From Gemmatimonadota bacterium (GTDB taxonomy: Bacteria; Latescibacterota; UBA2968; UBA8231), in the NCBI GenBank assembly GCA_009841115.1, contig VXML01000051.1:62001-126000 (forward strand): a stretch of DNA of 64,000 nucleotides, read 5' to 3'. The notes under the pieces were generated by a model. That model ran no database searches. It was not told the DNA's origin and worked only from the letters and a program-made list of their open reading frames with translations. This document shows positions 21,278 to 28,719 of the stretch, in pieces (positions within the stretch are counted from its first letter, which is position 1; each line of letters starts with the position of its first letter). Both the position numbers and the translations under genes were made by a program.

Positions 21278-21685
21278 CTACGATAAGTCAGGCACTGAAA
21301 ATCCTCTGGCTTGCAGTGCTCTTAGTGAAGGTTGTAAGTCATCTTCACGAACCAAGAAAGCATCGGTAGTGAATGTGGAAATTGCCATGACACTTATGCC
21401 GGCGTCTTTGAGAATTTCGGTGATCCTATATATCACCCCGATCATGTCGAACGTTAAAGGCTCGTCGATGAAGAAAACCCGCCATCCGTGTGAACTGTCG
21501 ACCACCAGGGAGTCATCGGACATTTCCCCGTTTTCACAAATGATCGTCCACTCTCCTGCTAGGCGCATTAAGGAGAAAAAACCATTTCTAGTTCTATTAA
21601 CTATCTCTGGCAATCCGGGGCTGTCTTTGACCTTTAAAATTGAATAAATCCCGGACAGAACTTTGATCGAGAAGTGCTGTTCCAT
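21278..21685 (-). CDS. ACT-domain protein
   Basis: 135 aa. The C-terminal half (about 70-130) reads as an ACT regulatory fold: LTFDMIGVIYRITEILKDAG followed by ISVMAISTFTTDAFLV. The N-terminal half, LSGIYSILKVKDSPGLPEIV, looks like a first, divergent ACT repeat, as in small tandem-ACT proteins of the DUF/ACT_7 type. These usually bind amino acids or are stand-alone regulators. An attC-like core box (GTCTAAC at 21726) lies 41 bp upstream, so this could be a cassette gene. No enzyme domain; function unknown. Confidence 0.8.
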   Translation of the reverse strand: MEQHFSIKVLSGIYSILKVKDSPGLPEIVNRTRNGFFSLMRLAGEWTIICENGEMSDDSLVVDSSHGWRVFFIDEPLTFDMIGVIYRITEILKDAGISVMAISTFTTDAFLVREDDLQPSLRALQARGFSVPDLS

Positions 21686-21725
21686 CTAATATTCTCTCTA
21701 TACCACTTTCAACATATTGACTTTC

Positions 21726-21770
21726 GTCTAACGTCTCACAGTTTCCGAATTCGCGGAGTGGTTTGCCAAG
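21726..21770 (-). repeat. attC-like half site (core box GTTAGAC on minus strand)
   Basis: On the minus strand the sequence TTCGGAAACTGTGAGAC runs into GTTAGAC, a consensus GTTRRRY core box at 21726-21732. Nearly the same block (GGAAACTGTGATAC then GTTATAC) ends the full site at 35007-35096. The second core box is unclear, so this may be a decayed or truncated site. It separates the ACT-domain gene from the kinase-like gene. Confidence 0.55.
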
Positions 21771-21779
21771 CGTCGTCTC

Positions 21780-22802
21780 TCAGCCGCTGTAAGACGCAAC
21801 CTTCTCCAACACCCCGTTCTTAAGGAACTTGCCTAGCATTGGTGCCAACTTGGCGATCTCTGCCGTCAGTTCATGGGGGGCATCATAGGCTGTTCGATTG
21901 ACTCCCTCTATCAAGATGCCTGCGGCAAAGGTATCTATCTGATGGGGATATTGCTCAGGCCAGGATCCGATGCTCTCGTATCCCTGACGGAACGCTGCTC
22001 TCAATGCCGGATAGGTATCTTGGGCGGTATCGTCCATTAGGTCCCTGAACGCCGTTGCGATGTCTTGCACTGGAAATCCCCAGCAGGTGTCCTCGAAGTC
22101 CAGCGGATAGAGAATCCCACGGCATACTTTGATATTGTCGTGATGCAGGTCGTTGTGGATCACGCGGAGGCCGTTGAGATTTGCATATAGGGATTCATAG
22201 GCTGCATTGACATTGGCCATTGTCTCCTTGAATACATCCCTAGCTCCGGGGCGGAAGGCCGGTAAGAAATGATCGTCGAATAAGATCTCGGAGCGTCCGC
22301 GATGGTACGGATTATCTACGCGATGGCGAGTAAAGGATGGCGGTGGAACGAATTGCAGGGACCACTCGTGGAGACGAGCGAAAAGGATCCCCATGTTGTA
22401 GAGATTTTCCTCCGTTAGTCGGAGGCCCATTCGCACCCCGGGGAGCCAGCTCATGACCATGCAGCGACGTGGCTCAGGAACGCCCTCGGCAGCAGCCTCA
22501 ATGATGTAATCGCCGGTCTTCGCTGCGATGGGCAACGGCGTGTTAAAATTACCGTCGTGGCCCAAAGCCTGTAGGAATGCCACTTCTGAGATGAGGTCTA
22601 GGTTAGTGCGCCAGTTAGGTTCGCAAACGCGAATGAAATAGGAATCCCCGTCTCTTGTCTTCACTCGGTAGTTCGCATTGGTGAAAGCCTCAATCAGATG
22701 GACGCTTGCGACTTCCATTGGATAGCACAATAGCGCGTTCATGGCCAATTGACGTAATCGGCGGGTCTTTCCCCTGTAGCTGAGCTTCTCAAAGGGCTGC
22801 AT
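21780..22802 (-). CDS. APH/homoserine-kinase-II-like phosphotransferase
   Basis: 340 aa protein-kinase-like small-molecule kinase. The Brenner motif is HNDLHHDN (about 215-222) and the metal-binding Asp is in PLDFEDTCWG (near 231). The N-lobe has ANYRVKTRDGDSYFIRV with an Arg-rich strand; VMSWLPG is the hinge. Such enzymes phosphorylate aminoglycosides, choline, homoserine or similar small molecules. Length and the EDTCWGFPVQDIAT region match the generic phosphotransferase enzyme family rather than a known resistance gene. It is the last gene in a leftward run from 26136 to 21780. Confidence 0.88.
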   Translation of the reverse strand: MQPFEKLSYRGKTRRLRQLAMNALLCYPMEVASVHLIEAFTNANYRVKTRDGDSYFIRVCEPNWRTNLDLISEVAFLQALGHDGNFNTPLPIAAKTGDYIIEAAAEGVPEPRRCMVMSWLPGVRMGLRLTEENLYNMGILFARLHEWSLQFVPPPSFTRHRVDNPYHRGRSEILFDDHFLPAFRPGARDVFKETMANVNAAYESLYANLNGLRVIHNDLHHDNIKVCRGILYPLDFEDTCWGFPVQDIATAFRDLMDDTAQDTYPALRAAFRQGYESIGSWPEQYPHQIDTFAAGILIEGVNRTAYDAPHELTAEIAKLAPMLGKFLKNGVLEKVASYSG

Positions 22803-22858
22803 AGATATGATCGTTTATTACCTGAATGTGGACATTAGACGTTCAATTGGGAGGGAGT

Positions 22859-23416
22859 TCAGCCGCTTGTCTGGACATCTGAAAGTTTCCTGAATTCCGC
22901 CTCCAGGATTGAAAAAATCACTCGGTCATACCAACGTCCGCCAAAGAAAAACGCATCGCGTTGATGTCCCTCCAATTGGAAACCACACTTTTCGAGCACG
23001 CGAATAGCGGGACTGTTGAAGGCCACTGGATTTGCCGCTAGGCGATGGAGTCCCAGATGATCAAATGCATAGCTGACGATGAGTTGGAGGGCGTTTGTGC
23101 CATACCCTTTGCCGCGATCGGATACTCTGGCGAAGCCTAATCCCAGCTCTGCAGACCGGTCTTGCCAGTCGATACTGTGTAGCTGAACATGCCCGATAAT
23201 TTTTCCTTCCAAGGTAAAAACGCCGAAATCAACGCCAGTCTGACCTTGCTTGCCTTGAATTTCTTCAAACCATTTGTCGGCCTGTTCTTGAGCAAGTCCT
23301 AACTGAACGTGCTCCGTCGGGACATCCCCGGCGATTTCCGTCATTTCCCACAGCGTATGGCAATGTTCCCGCTCCAATGCCCGTAGGATCACATGCTCAC
23401 CTCGAAGTTCGATCAT
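22859..23416 (-). CDS. GNAT-family N-acetyltransferase (RimJ/RimL type)
   Basis: 185 aa. The acetyl-CoA binding segment is ARVSDRGKGYGTNAL (about 97-111), with the family's RxxGxG pattern. Later VAFNSPAIRVLEKCGFQLEGHQRDA is the typical RimJ/RimL end. These enzymes acetylate N-termini of ribosomal proteins or small amines. It starts 3 bp after the stop of the enolase-superfamily gene, so the two are co-transcribed. Substrate unknown. Confidence 0.92.
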   Translation of the reverse strand: MIELRGEHVILRALEREHCHTLWEMTEIAGDVPTEHVQLGLAQEQADKWFEEIQGKQGQTGVDFGVFTLEGKIIGHVQLHSIDWQDRSAELGLGFARVSDRGKGYGTNALQLIVSYAFDHLGLHRLAANPVAFNSPAIRVLEKCGFQLEGHQRDAFFFGGRWYDRVIFSILEAEFRKLSDVQTSG

Positions 23417-23419
23417 TCG

Positions 23420-24577
23420 CTACTGCTTCCACCCCAGGTAATGTCCCTCGGTCTTGTCGCTGACCACTATCTTTGCGTCGGGACGCTCGCGCACTTCGGG
23501 GCGCAGACTCGTTCCTAGGCCGGGGCCTTCGGGCGTTAGCAGATGCCCGTCCTGTATGTTTATATTCGTCGTCACAAACTCCCCGTACCAGCCTTCGTAA
23601 TACTGCCGAATCGTCTCCATCAGCATCGCGTTCGGCACGTTCATGCAGATATGGGCGCATGCAAACACGTTTACAGGCCCGGTGCAGTCGTGGGGGCATA
23701 CCGGAAGCTGATACGTCTCCCCCAGAATCGCAATTTTCTTCGTCTCTGATATGCCACCCGTCCAGATAAGGTCGGGCATCAGAATTTCCACCGCGCCCTT
23801 CTCGATGAATTCGCGGAACTGGTAGCGCGTCACAAACCGCTCGGCGAGACAAACCGGAAACTTCGCTTCCCGCACCAGCGCCAGATGCGCGTCAACGTTG
23901 CGCGGCGAAAGCATCTCCTCAAGCCAAAGTATATTGTACGGCTCCAAAGCCTTGGCCACCCTTATAGCGTTGTGCAGACTCCAGAATCCGTGCCCGTCTA
24001 TAGCAATGCTCATGCGGTTGCCAATAGCCTCGTGAATTCTGCGTATCGGGTCTATCATCGCCTCGATTTCTTCGTCAGAGACGTAGTACCCATCGCCCTC
24101 GTGCGCATCGGGAAACGCGCCGAGTTTCATGTGCTTGATCCCGCGCTCAAGAAGGTCTGTCACATGAGACACGGGGTCTTCGCGGAAATTAGGGCCGCCG
24201 CCAGTATTGTAAACGCGGATTCTGTCTCGGCAAGCGCCGCCGAGCATTTCGTATATAGGTCGGCCCGACGCTTGTCCCGCGATGTCCCAGAGTGCGATGT
24301 CTAGCGCGGAGATGGCGCGAGTCTCTGCGCCGCCATATCCCCAATGGTCGGCAAGGCGGAACATATTGTGCCAGTGGTTCTCGATATTCAAAGGGTTGCG
24401 GCCTATCAGCATGGGCGCGAATAACTCATGCACCGCGCCTTCTACCGCCATCGGCCCGTACCAAGTCTCGCCAAGCCCAACATGCCCTTCGTCTGTGTAA
24501 ATCTGCACCCAGATTCCGCAAGCATAACTCTGGCCTCGGTCTGCCACGCGGATTGTTTCTACCTTGGTTATTTTCAT
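23420..24577 (-). CDS. Mandelate racemase/muconate lactonizing enzyme family protein
   Basis: 385 aa enolase-superfamily enzyme, likely a sugar-acid dehydratase or racemase. N-terminal cap: MKITKVETIRVADRG. Barrel motifs: ISALDIALWDIAGQASG, the HMKLGAF strand, an Asp in AIDGHGFWS (near 195), Glu in LWLEEMLSP (near 221) and Glu in CLAERFVTR (near 248). These give the metal-binding triad. The start is supported by AAGGAG 6 bp upstream. Such enzymes abstract the alpha proton of carboxylic acids. It is a larger gene than the surrounding cassettes and joins them in a compact leftward unit. Confidence 0.93.
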   Translation of the reverse strand: MKITKVETIRVADRGQSYACGIWVQIYTDEGHVGLGETWYGPMAVEGAVHELFAPMLIGRNPLNIENHWHNMFRLADHWGYGGAETRAISALDIALWDIAGQASGRPIYEMLGGACRDRIRVYNTGGGPNFREDPVSHVTDLLERGIKHMKLGAFPDAHEGDGYYVSDEEIEAMIDPIRRIHEAIGNRMSIAIDGHGFWSLHNAIRVAKALEPYNILWLEEMLSPRNVDAHLALVREAKFPVCLAERFVTRYQFREFIEKGAVEILMPDLIWTGGISETKKIAILGETYQLPVCPHDCTGPVNVFACAHICMNVPNAMLMETIRQYYEGWYGEFVTTNINIQDGHLLTPEGPGLGTSLRPEVRERPDAKIVVSDKTEGHYLGWKQ

Positions 24578-24635
24578 TTTTCTCCTTTGCCGGGCACGGA
24601 AGTGTTAAGTGAATTTGCCTCAAAATGTCGGTAGT

Positions 24636-25385
24636 TCACGATGTCTCTTTGCGCGCAAGAGCAACCAGCCGCTTTGCGCTACGCCCATACGCACTGCCTT
24701 CCAAATCTCCATATAGTTGCGTATTACTAAACCCAACTTGCAAGAGACGGTCCTTCAGTTCTTGGCCAGAGTACAGCGTGTGGTGAAACTTGAACGATTT
24801 TACTTGCTCATCCCGAATCAGGAGCCACTCATTGTGAATCCTTGTCCAATCATCGAAGATTTCTCGACGTTGAACGATCAATGTCCCGTCGGGACACACC
24901 TCTGAGGAGGTCGCGGCGAATACCTTGGCCAACCACTCTTTACCCATCAAATCCATTACGAGAACTCCTCCAGGTCTGAGACTCTCGTAAATGTTGCTGA
25001 GCACTCGCAGGTCCTCGTCCTTGTCATCGAAATAGCCGAAGGACGTAAACATGTTGAGCACCAAGTCGTACGAAGAGGGCCGCACAAAACGACGCATGTC
25101 CTCCTGCACAAACTCAACGTCTAATTTCTGCTCGTTTGCTCGCGCCCTAGCTTTTTGCAGTAGGAACGCGGTAGCATCAACTCCTGTTACGGAAAATCCT
25201 CGCTTGGCCAGGATCGTGGAATGTCGGCCGGGGCCGCAGCACAGATCGAGGATATGTGTCCCGCTGAACTCCACCAGCGAAAGAATCTTGGCGACTTGAT
25301 CTTCCGCAGATTCAAATCGCTCTTTTGGGAACATATAGGGATACATTTCCGTCCAGAAGTCTTCGTTTTCAAACCATTCGGACAT
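24636..25385 (-). CDS. Class I SAM-dependent methyltransferase
   Basis: 249 aa. The SAM-binding motif I is HILDLCCGPGRHS (about 43-55), followed by VTGVDAT (acidic residue of strand 2) and LVLNMFTSFGYFDD as motif IV. The C-terminal half has TLIVQRREIFDDWTRIHNEW, found in small-molecule methyltransferases of the Methyltransf_25/31 type. Substrate unknown. It lies between the enolase-family gene and the mini-cupin relic, all leftward. Confidence 0.92.
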   Translation of the reverse strand: MSEWFENEDFWTEMYPYMFPKERFESAEDQVAKILSLVEFSGTHILDLCCGPGRHSTILAKRGFSVTGVDATAFLLQKARARANEQKLDVEFVQEDMRRFVRPSSYDLVLNMFTSFGYFDDKDEDLRVLSNIYESLRPGGVLVMDLMGKEWLAKVFAATSSEVCPDGTLIVQRREIFDDWTRIHNEWLLIRDEQVKSFKFHHTLYSGQELKDRLLQVGFSNTQLYGDLEGSAYGRSAKRLVALARKETS

Positions 25386-25450
25386 AGAATTCCAGCCTCA
25401 TGTTTTGGGGAGCGTCAGGATCCAATAGGGCAAATTTCGAATCAACCCGT

Positions 25451-25561
25451 TTATTCTTCGTCATGCCAGTAGTCGTCGGTTCCGCCTTCTGAAACGCGGG
25501 TCCACCCTGTAAGACCCTCCTTGTTTGCCTGGAAAGATGGGTGAACGGAAACCTTATTCAT
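25451..25561 (-). pseudogene. Cupin gene collapsed in frame to 36 codons
   Basis: The frame starts ATG 25561 (overlapping the GrpB-like stop as ATGA) and ends TAA at 25451. Its product, MNKVSVHPSFQANKEGLTGW and 16 more residues, joins the first three residues of the intact cupin (35888-36385) to that cupin's last 34 or so. The intact gene has NKIS at residues 2-5 and DKIS near 131-134, so a deletion of about 129 codons between these look-alike sites gives this exactly. Homology runs on downstream of the stop (ATCAACCCG at 25441 and 35879). Confidence 0.85.
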
Positions 25562-26136
25562 ATATCTCTACCTCTGCCTATCTTCTTTTCAAATGGTAAG
25601 TACAGACTGCGCCGACACCCCAGGGCCTCCAGCCCTTTCTCATAAATCTCCTCGCACAGAGCGACTTTTCCATCCATGTACGACTGGCGATCATTGTCGT
25701 GCTCTTCAGCGAGTTGCCATTTCAGGGTACTGAGCCTACGAGCATATTCGGGGCTTAGTCGGAGAAAATCCCTGAAGACAAGATGCCGCTTCAAGGCTTC
25801 ACCATACTTGTCACAAACGTACGCATGGTGGGCGGGCAGAGATTCCTTCAGGCCGCTATCGGACAGATCGAAGGCGTCTCTGCCGGGAATACCCAAGTCG
25901 CCTTCGTGGAAATATCCGAGCTCTGCAAGCCGGTCCTTCGTGCGCTCAAAATCCTGTGGCTCAATGACAATGTCAACGTCAATGATTGGCTTGGCAGTCA
26001 TTCCGGCGACCGAGGTGCTCCCGACGTGCTCGATGCTGCAATACCTTCCGGACAAAACAGAGTCAAAACGGTGTCGCAGCTTCTCGAACCACGAAGGCCA
26101 GGTCGGATTATAGTGCTTCACCAAAGTAACGGACAT
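25558..26136 (-). CDS. GrpB family protein (UPF0157, nucleotidyltransferase fold)
   Basis: 192 aa. IEHVGSTSVAGMTAKPIIDVDI (about 35-56) is the GrpB signature and carries the HVGSTS and DVD residues of a nucleotidyltransferase-like site. HLVFRDFLR and YARRLSTLKWQLA near the C-terminus also match. GrpB-fold proteins are common integron cassette and resistance-island passengers; function poorly known. The last ten codons, KKIGRGRDI, resemble the untranslated leader of the intact cupin gene at 36386-36415, showing the two loci share a junction. No strong Shine-Dalgarno at ATG 26136. Confidence 0.92.
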   Translation of the reverse strand: MSVTLVKHYNPTWPSWFEKLRHRFDSVLSGRYCSIEHVGSTSVAGMTAKPIIDVDIVIEPQDFERTKDRLAELGYFHEGDLGIPGRDAFDLSDSGLKESLPAHHAYVCDKYGEALKRHLVFRDFLRLSPEYARRLSTLKWQLAEEHDNDRQSYMDGKVALCEEIYEKGLEALGCRRSLYLPFEKKIGRGRDI

Positions 26137-26157
26137 GATTCAATTGATCTGTGTTGT

Positions 26158-26185
26158 GCCTAACGTATCGCCGTGCCCGGACCGT
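26158..26185 (-). repeat. attC-like half site (core box GTTAGGC)
   Basis: On the minus strand GGTCCGGGCACGGCGATAC leads into GTTAGGC, a perfect GTTRRRY integron core box at 26158-26164. The same L-box block occurs in the sites at 27897 (CTCGGGCATGGCGAAAAC) and 36422 (TTCGGGCACGGCGAAGC). The opposite core box is not evident toward 26230. It lies just upstream of the GrpB-like gene. Confidence 0.65.
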
Positions 26186-26372
26186 CTTTCTAGGACGACC
26201 GCTTGCTGTACAATTCTTGACGCGATTTATCCAAACCCCTAGCTTAAATATAAGTGCCTCAGGAAGGCCCTCCAGTCCGCGGTAAGGGTCATAGACCCAC
26301 CCTCCTCATGTAAAGATTGACCTTCTTTCGCCTGACCGCGCGGACAACAGGCATTCAAGAAAGAGGGTTATT

Positions 26373-27080
26373 ATGCCTACCATCCTACCTCGTAGTCCCG
26401 ATCTTCAGCATATCAGGAGACGTGCCAAGCAGTTGCTCCATGAGCATCGGGAGGGTAACCGTTCCGTTGGTGATCGCATTCGCCATCACCATGCCCGATT
26501 TGCTGGTGCTGCACTAAGCGAAATCCTTGCCGCAGACTTCTCGCTACAAGATGCACAGCTTGTCGTTGCACGTGAATTCGGGCAGAGTAACTGGTCGCGC
26601 TTAACGGCCGTTGTCGAGTTGATGCGACAGGTGCACCAGACATTCGAAAGCGGTGGCTGCGTTCACGTGATCGCGAGTGACGCTGACCAAGCGCATACGT
26701 TCGAGGGGCTTTTGCAGCCTCATTATAGCACAGACCAGCTAGGATTACTACCACCCTACGTACGGGGTGAGCGTGTTCAGTCTGCTCTGTCTCGCTCTAC
26801 TCGCATTCTTTTGCAAATGCCGATTCTAGTAGCAGAGTATCAAGTCCTTGGCCGAACTTACCTGCTGGAGCACCATCATAAGCCAGAAGGTCCCTTTCAG
26901 GTTGATATGCAGCTAGCTCGTACCCGCGCTATATTTCCTAGGTCTGTTTACAGCAGAAGGCCAGTTGTGCATGGCATCAAAAAACACAGCGATGAAAAGT
27001 CCGAATTTGACCATGTGCTGGAGTTTAGCATCCAACAACTAGGCGAGCTTTTTGGCTCAATCAGTGTCGTAAATATTTGA
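26373..27080 (+). CDS. Unrecognised 235-aa protein with DAQLVVAREFG-type N-terminal module
   Basis: The only rightward gene of the island. Residues 1-80 (LPRSPDLQHIRRRAKQLL ... LQDAQLVVAREFGQSNWSRL) match a short helical module seen at the N-terminus of many ankyrin-repeat and hypothetical proteins. No ankyrin repeats follow; instead about 150 residues include ILLQMPILVAEYQVLGRTYL and a C-terminal strand-rich part that I do not recognise. AGAGGG precedes ATG 26373. It is bracketed by attC-like sequences at 26158 and 27083, so it may be a cassette with an inverted gene carrying its own promoter. A TTGACG near 26217 is a weak -35 candidate. Confidence 0.8.
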   Translation: MPTILPRSPDLQHIRRRAKQLLHEHREGNRSVGDRIRHHHARFAGAALSEILAADFSLQDAQLVVAREFGQSNWSRLTAVVELMRQVHQTFESGGCVHVIASDADQAHTFEGLLQPHYSTDQLGLLPPYVRGERVQSALSRSTRILLQMPILVAEYQVLGRTYLLEHHHKPEGPFQVDMQLARTRAIFPRSVYSRRPVVHGIKKHSDEKSEFDHVLEFSIQQLGELFGSISVVNI

Positions 27081-27082
27081 AA

Positions 27083-27172
27083 TTAATCAAGTTTGCGAAC
27101 CCCGAGCTTGGCGAGGAGTTGCCGAAGGCCAAGGCGTAGACAGCGCCGCAGCGCAACACTGATGTATTATGT
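27083..27172 (-). repeat. attC-like element, degenerate
   Basis: Read on the minus strand the element runs from an ACATAAT box (27166-27172) through GTGTTGCGCTGCGGCGC and CTTCGGCAACTCC to GGGGTTCGCAAAC near 27090. Order and spacing match the better site at 35007-35096 (GCATAAC ... GCTGCGCC ... GGGTTCGGAAAC). The last core box is decayed. It lies between the rightward 26373 gene and the first HigBA module, and its right part is included in the 751-bp duplication. Confidence 0.5.
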
Positions 27173-27218
27173 GCCGTGAAAAAATCCGATAGCCTACAAG
27201 ACGGATTCCCAGGCGAAA

Positions 27219-27497
27219 TCAGATCAGCTCGATACGGAGTTTTTTGCCCAGAGCCCGCGCTGCGCGATCCATAGTCTGTAGCGTTACGGAGGGATTGGAC
27301 GCGTCAAGCAGACGGTCCAGCGCAGACCGACTGGTTTGCATGCGCTTGGCCATCGCCGATTTGGACAGCTTGTTTTCCTCCATGAACTGACTCAACTGAT
27401 AGGCAATAACGCGCTTGACGGCCGTTGCCTCTGCTTCACTGAGAAGGCCCTCATCTGCGAGGAACTCATCAAAACTGCTGCCGACATGTTTTTTCAT
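27219..27497 (-). CDS. higA: HigA-type XRE-family antitoxin, copy 1
   Basis: 92 aa DNA-binding antitoxin. A helix-turn-helix spans about 43-70: LSKSAMAKRMQTSRSALDRL, then SNPSVTLQTMDRAARALGKK as helices 4-5. Residues 1-35 include EFLADEGLLSEAEATAVKRV, the probable toxin-binding part. Its ATG overlaps the toxin stop as ATGA, so the toxin is first and the antitoxin second, the HigBA order. It likely neutralises the toxin and, with it, represses the promoter at the dyad 27855-27872. One residue differs from copy 2 (Ser to Thr in LSKSAM). Confidence 0.92.
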   Translation of the reverse strand: MKKHVGSSFDEFLADEGLLSEAEATAVKRVIAYQLSQFMEENKLSKSAMAKRMQTSRSALDRLLDASNPSVTLQTMDRAARALGKKLRIELI

Positions 27498-27844
27498 CGT
27501 GTCTCCCGGAGCATCGTTAGTCTGGATCGTGCCAAAGTGAGATCGCTAGCAGGGGTCTTCTCACTTTTCTTGATGAAACCGTGCAACAGGAGGATGGTGC
27601 CGCCGTAGACCGTAAAGACTACTCGGGCTATCGAATTGGGCAGGGTGCTACGGACCTCCCAAAGACCGCTCTCAAGCTTGCGTACCAGCGGCATTCCAAG
27701 GGGCCACCCAAACTGAACGGTCTTGATGTCCGCACCAATGATCCTCTTTTCCTCTCGATCCAAGCTACGCAGCCATGCTCTAACCGGCTCACGCCCTGTC
27801 GTCGTACGGAAGAAGCGAACCGGCAGCGGCCTATCTCTGTTCAT
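27494..27844 (-). CDS. higB: HigB/RelE-type toxin (Gp49 family), copy 1
   Basis: 116 aa from the ATG at 27844; an in-frame TTG at 27862 lies inside the operator dyad, so the ATG is preferred although GGAGG sits close to it. The Gp49/HigB core is VRAWLRSLDREEKRIIGADI, the strand LVRKLESGLWEVRSTL with conserved Lys/Glu/Trp, and ILLLHGFIKKSEKTP. Such toxins are ribosome-dependent mRNA endonucleases. Overlaps the antitoxin by 4 bp. Differs from copy 2 at about six residues. Confidence 0.93.
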   Translation of the reverse strand: MNRDRPLPVRFFRTTTGREPVRAWLRSLDREEKRIIGADIKTVQFGWPLGMPLVRKLESGLWEVRSTLPNSIARVVFTVYGGTILLLHGFIKKSEKTPASDLTLARSRLTMLRETR

Positions 27845-27854
27845 CATCCTCCAA

Positions 27855-27872
27855 TGTACCAATTATGGTACA
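27855..27872. promoter_or_regulatory. HigBA operator dyad, copy 1
   Basis: TGTACCAATTATGGTACA is an inverted repeat with 7-bp arms around a 4-bp centre. On the minus strand a consensus TTGACA -35 hexamer lies 2 bp upstream of it, so bound HigA would block the promoter. It is identical in copy 2 at 34176-34193. Confidence 0.8.
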
Positions 27873-27896
27873 CTTGTCAATCTCCTTTTGGCTTTC

Positions 27897-27956
27897 GCTT
27901 AATGTTTTCGCCATGCCCGAGCCGCGTAGCGGTTGGGCGGAGGCACGGCGTTAGAG
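27897..27956 (-). repeat. attC site (60 bp, integron 59-base-element type)
   Basis: Minus strand: CTCTAAC, then GCCGTGCC, GCCCAACCGC, loop TA, CGCGGCTCGGGC, ATGGCG, and ATTAAGC. The arms pair (GCCgTGCC with GGCATGGC, CCGC with GCGG) with extrahelical bases, as in attC hairpins. The length of 60 bp is classic. Boxes deviate from RYYYAAC/GTTRRRY at single positions. The metallophosphoesterase gene stop (27951) lies inside the first core box, as is common for cassettes. Confidence 0.75.
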
Positions 27957-28697
27957 GATATCTGGTCCGGGGCGGGATGGTGCATTCCTTCCACCGAAGA
28001 ATGCTTTATAGATGAAGTGTCGGTCGGGCACGCCGCGCCTTTCAAACTGTTGGAATAGGGCGCTATCATCGTACGGAACATGACGCATTTTCAATTTGTA
28101 GCTCCTGCTCTCGCACTTTAGGATGGCGAATCGCGCAATGGGTTCTGAATGGCAGCCCAAGGAACCGGGGTTTACGTATCTGGCCGTCCCCACTAAATCT
28201 GAAGGTGAATGCTTGTGGCCATAGAATACGAGATCGGAGTTTATATCTGCGAAGACTTTATCCAAATCGACGGGACGAGGATTATGGACGATGGGCCTGA
28301 AGTCAATCTGCGATTCCGTGAGGCCGTAGTGGAGAAACGATATTCGAACACCTTCATACACATCTTGAATCAGGTAAGGCCATTCTCTCACTGTATGGCG
28401 CAGTGACGGATCAAGACAGGAATGTACCCACTGGTGATGTTTCAACTCGCCGTCGCTCATCCATGAGGGTTGTGGCTCTGGAAGCCCGGTCGAAAACCAG
28501 GCGTCATGATTACCGCAAATCAGATTCACGCCAGGCGTACTCAGCAGCAGTTCCAAGCATTCTGCCGGAAATGGGCCGATGCCTATGGCATCGCCTGTAT
28601 GAAAAATCGCGTCGGCACCCTCGCGCCGAATTGCTCTCAGGGCAACCTGAAGTGCAGGCAAATTGCCGTGGACATCTGTCAGGACCGCTATCTTCAT
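27951..28697 (-). CDS. Calcineurin-like metallophosphoesterase (YfcE/MPP type)
   Basis: 248 aa. Metal-binding motifs in order: LTDVHGN (7-13), HTGDAIGIGPFP (33-44), CGNHDAW (near 61-67), and a late GHKHSP (near 166-171). This is the compact YfcE-like phosphodiesterase/phosphatase subfamily. AAAGGAAC precedes ATG 28697. It ends inside the attC site at 27897-27956, so it is the last gene of its cassette or cassette group with two NUDIX genes, an RNA-ligase-like gene and a HAD gene. Substrate unknown. Confidence 0.93.
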   Translation of the reverse strand: MKIAVLTDVHGNLPALQVALRAIRREGADAIFHTGDAIGIGPFPAECLELLLSTPGVNLICGNHDAWFSTGLPEPQPSWMSDGELKHHQWVHSCLDPSLRHTVREWPYLIQDVYEGVRISFLHYGLTESQIDFRPIVHNPRPVDLDKVFADINSDLVFYGHKHSPSDLVGTARYVNPGSLGCHSEPIARFAILKCESRSYKLKMRHVPYDDSALFQQFERRGVPDRHFIYKAFFGGRNAPSRPGPDIL

Positions 28698-28719
28698 GTT
28701 CCTTTATAAGATGTATGCT

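Larger units (their letters stand above)
27132..27882. repeat. 751-bp duplicated block, copy 1 (half attC + HigBA + operator)
   Basis: Bases 27132-27882 match 33453-34203 over exactly the same length, with only scattered substitutions and no visible net indel. The block begins in the middle of an attC-like site (GGCGTAGACAGCGCCGCAG), spans antitoxin, toxin and operator dyad, and ends a few bases past the promoter at TTGTCAATC. Sequence outside is unrelated except for the attC portion. Confidence 0.92.
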
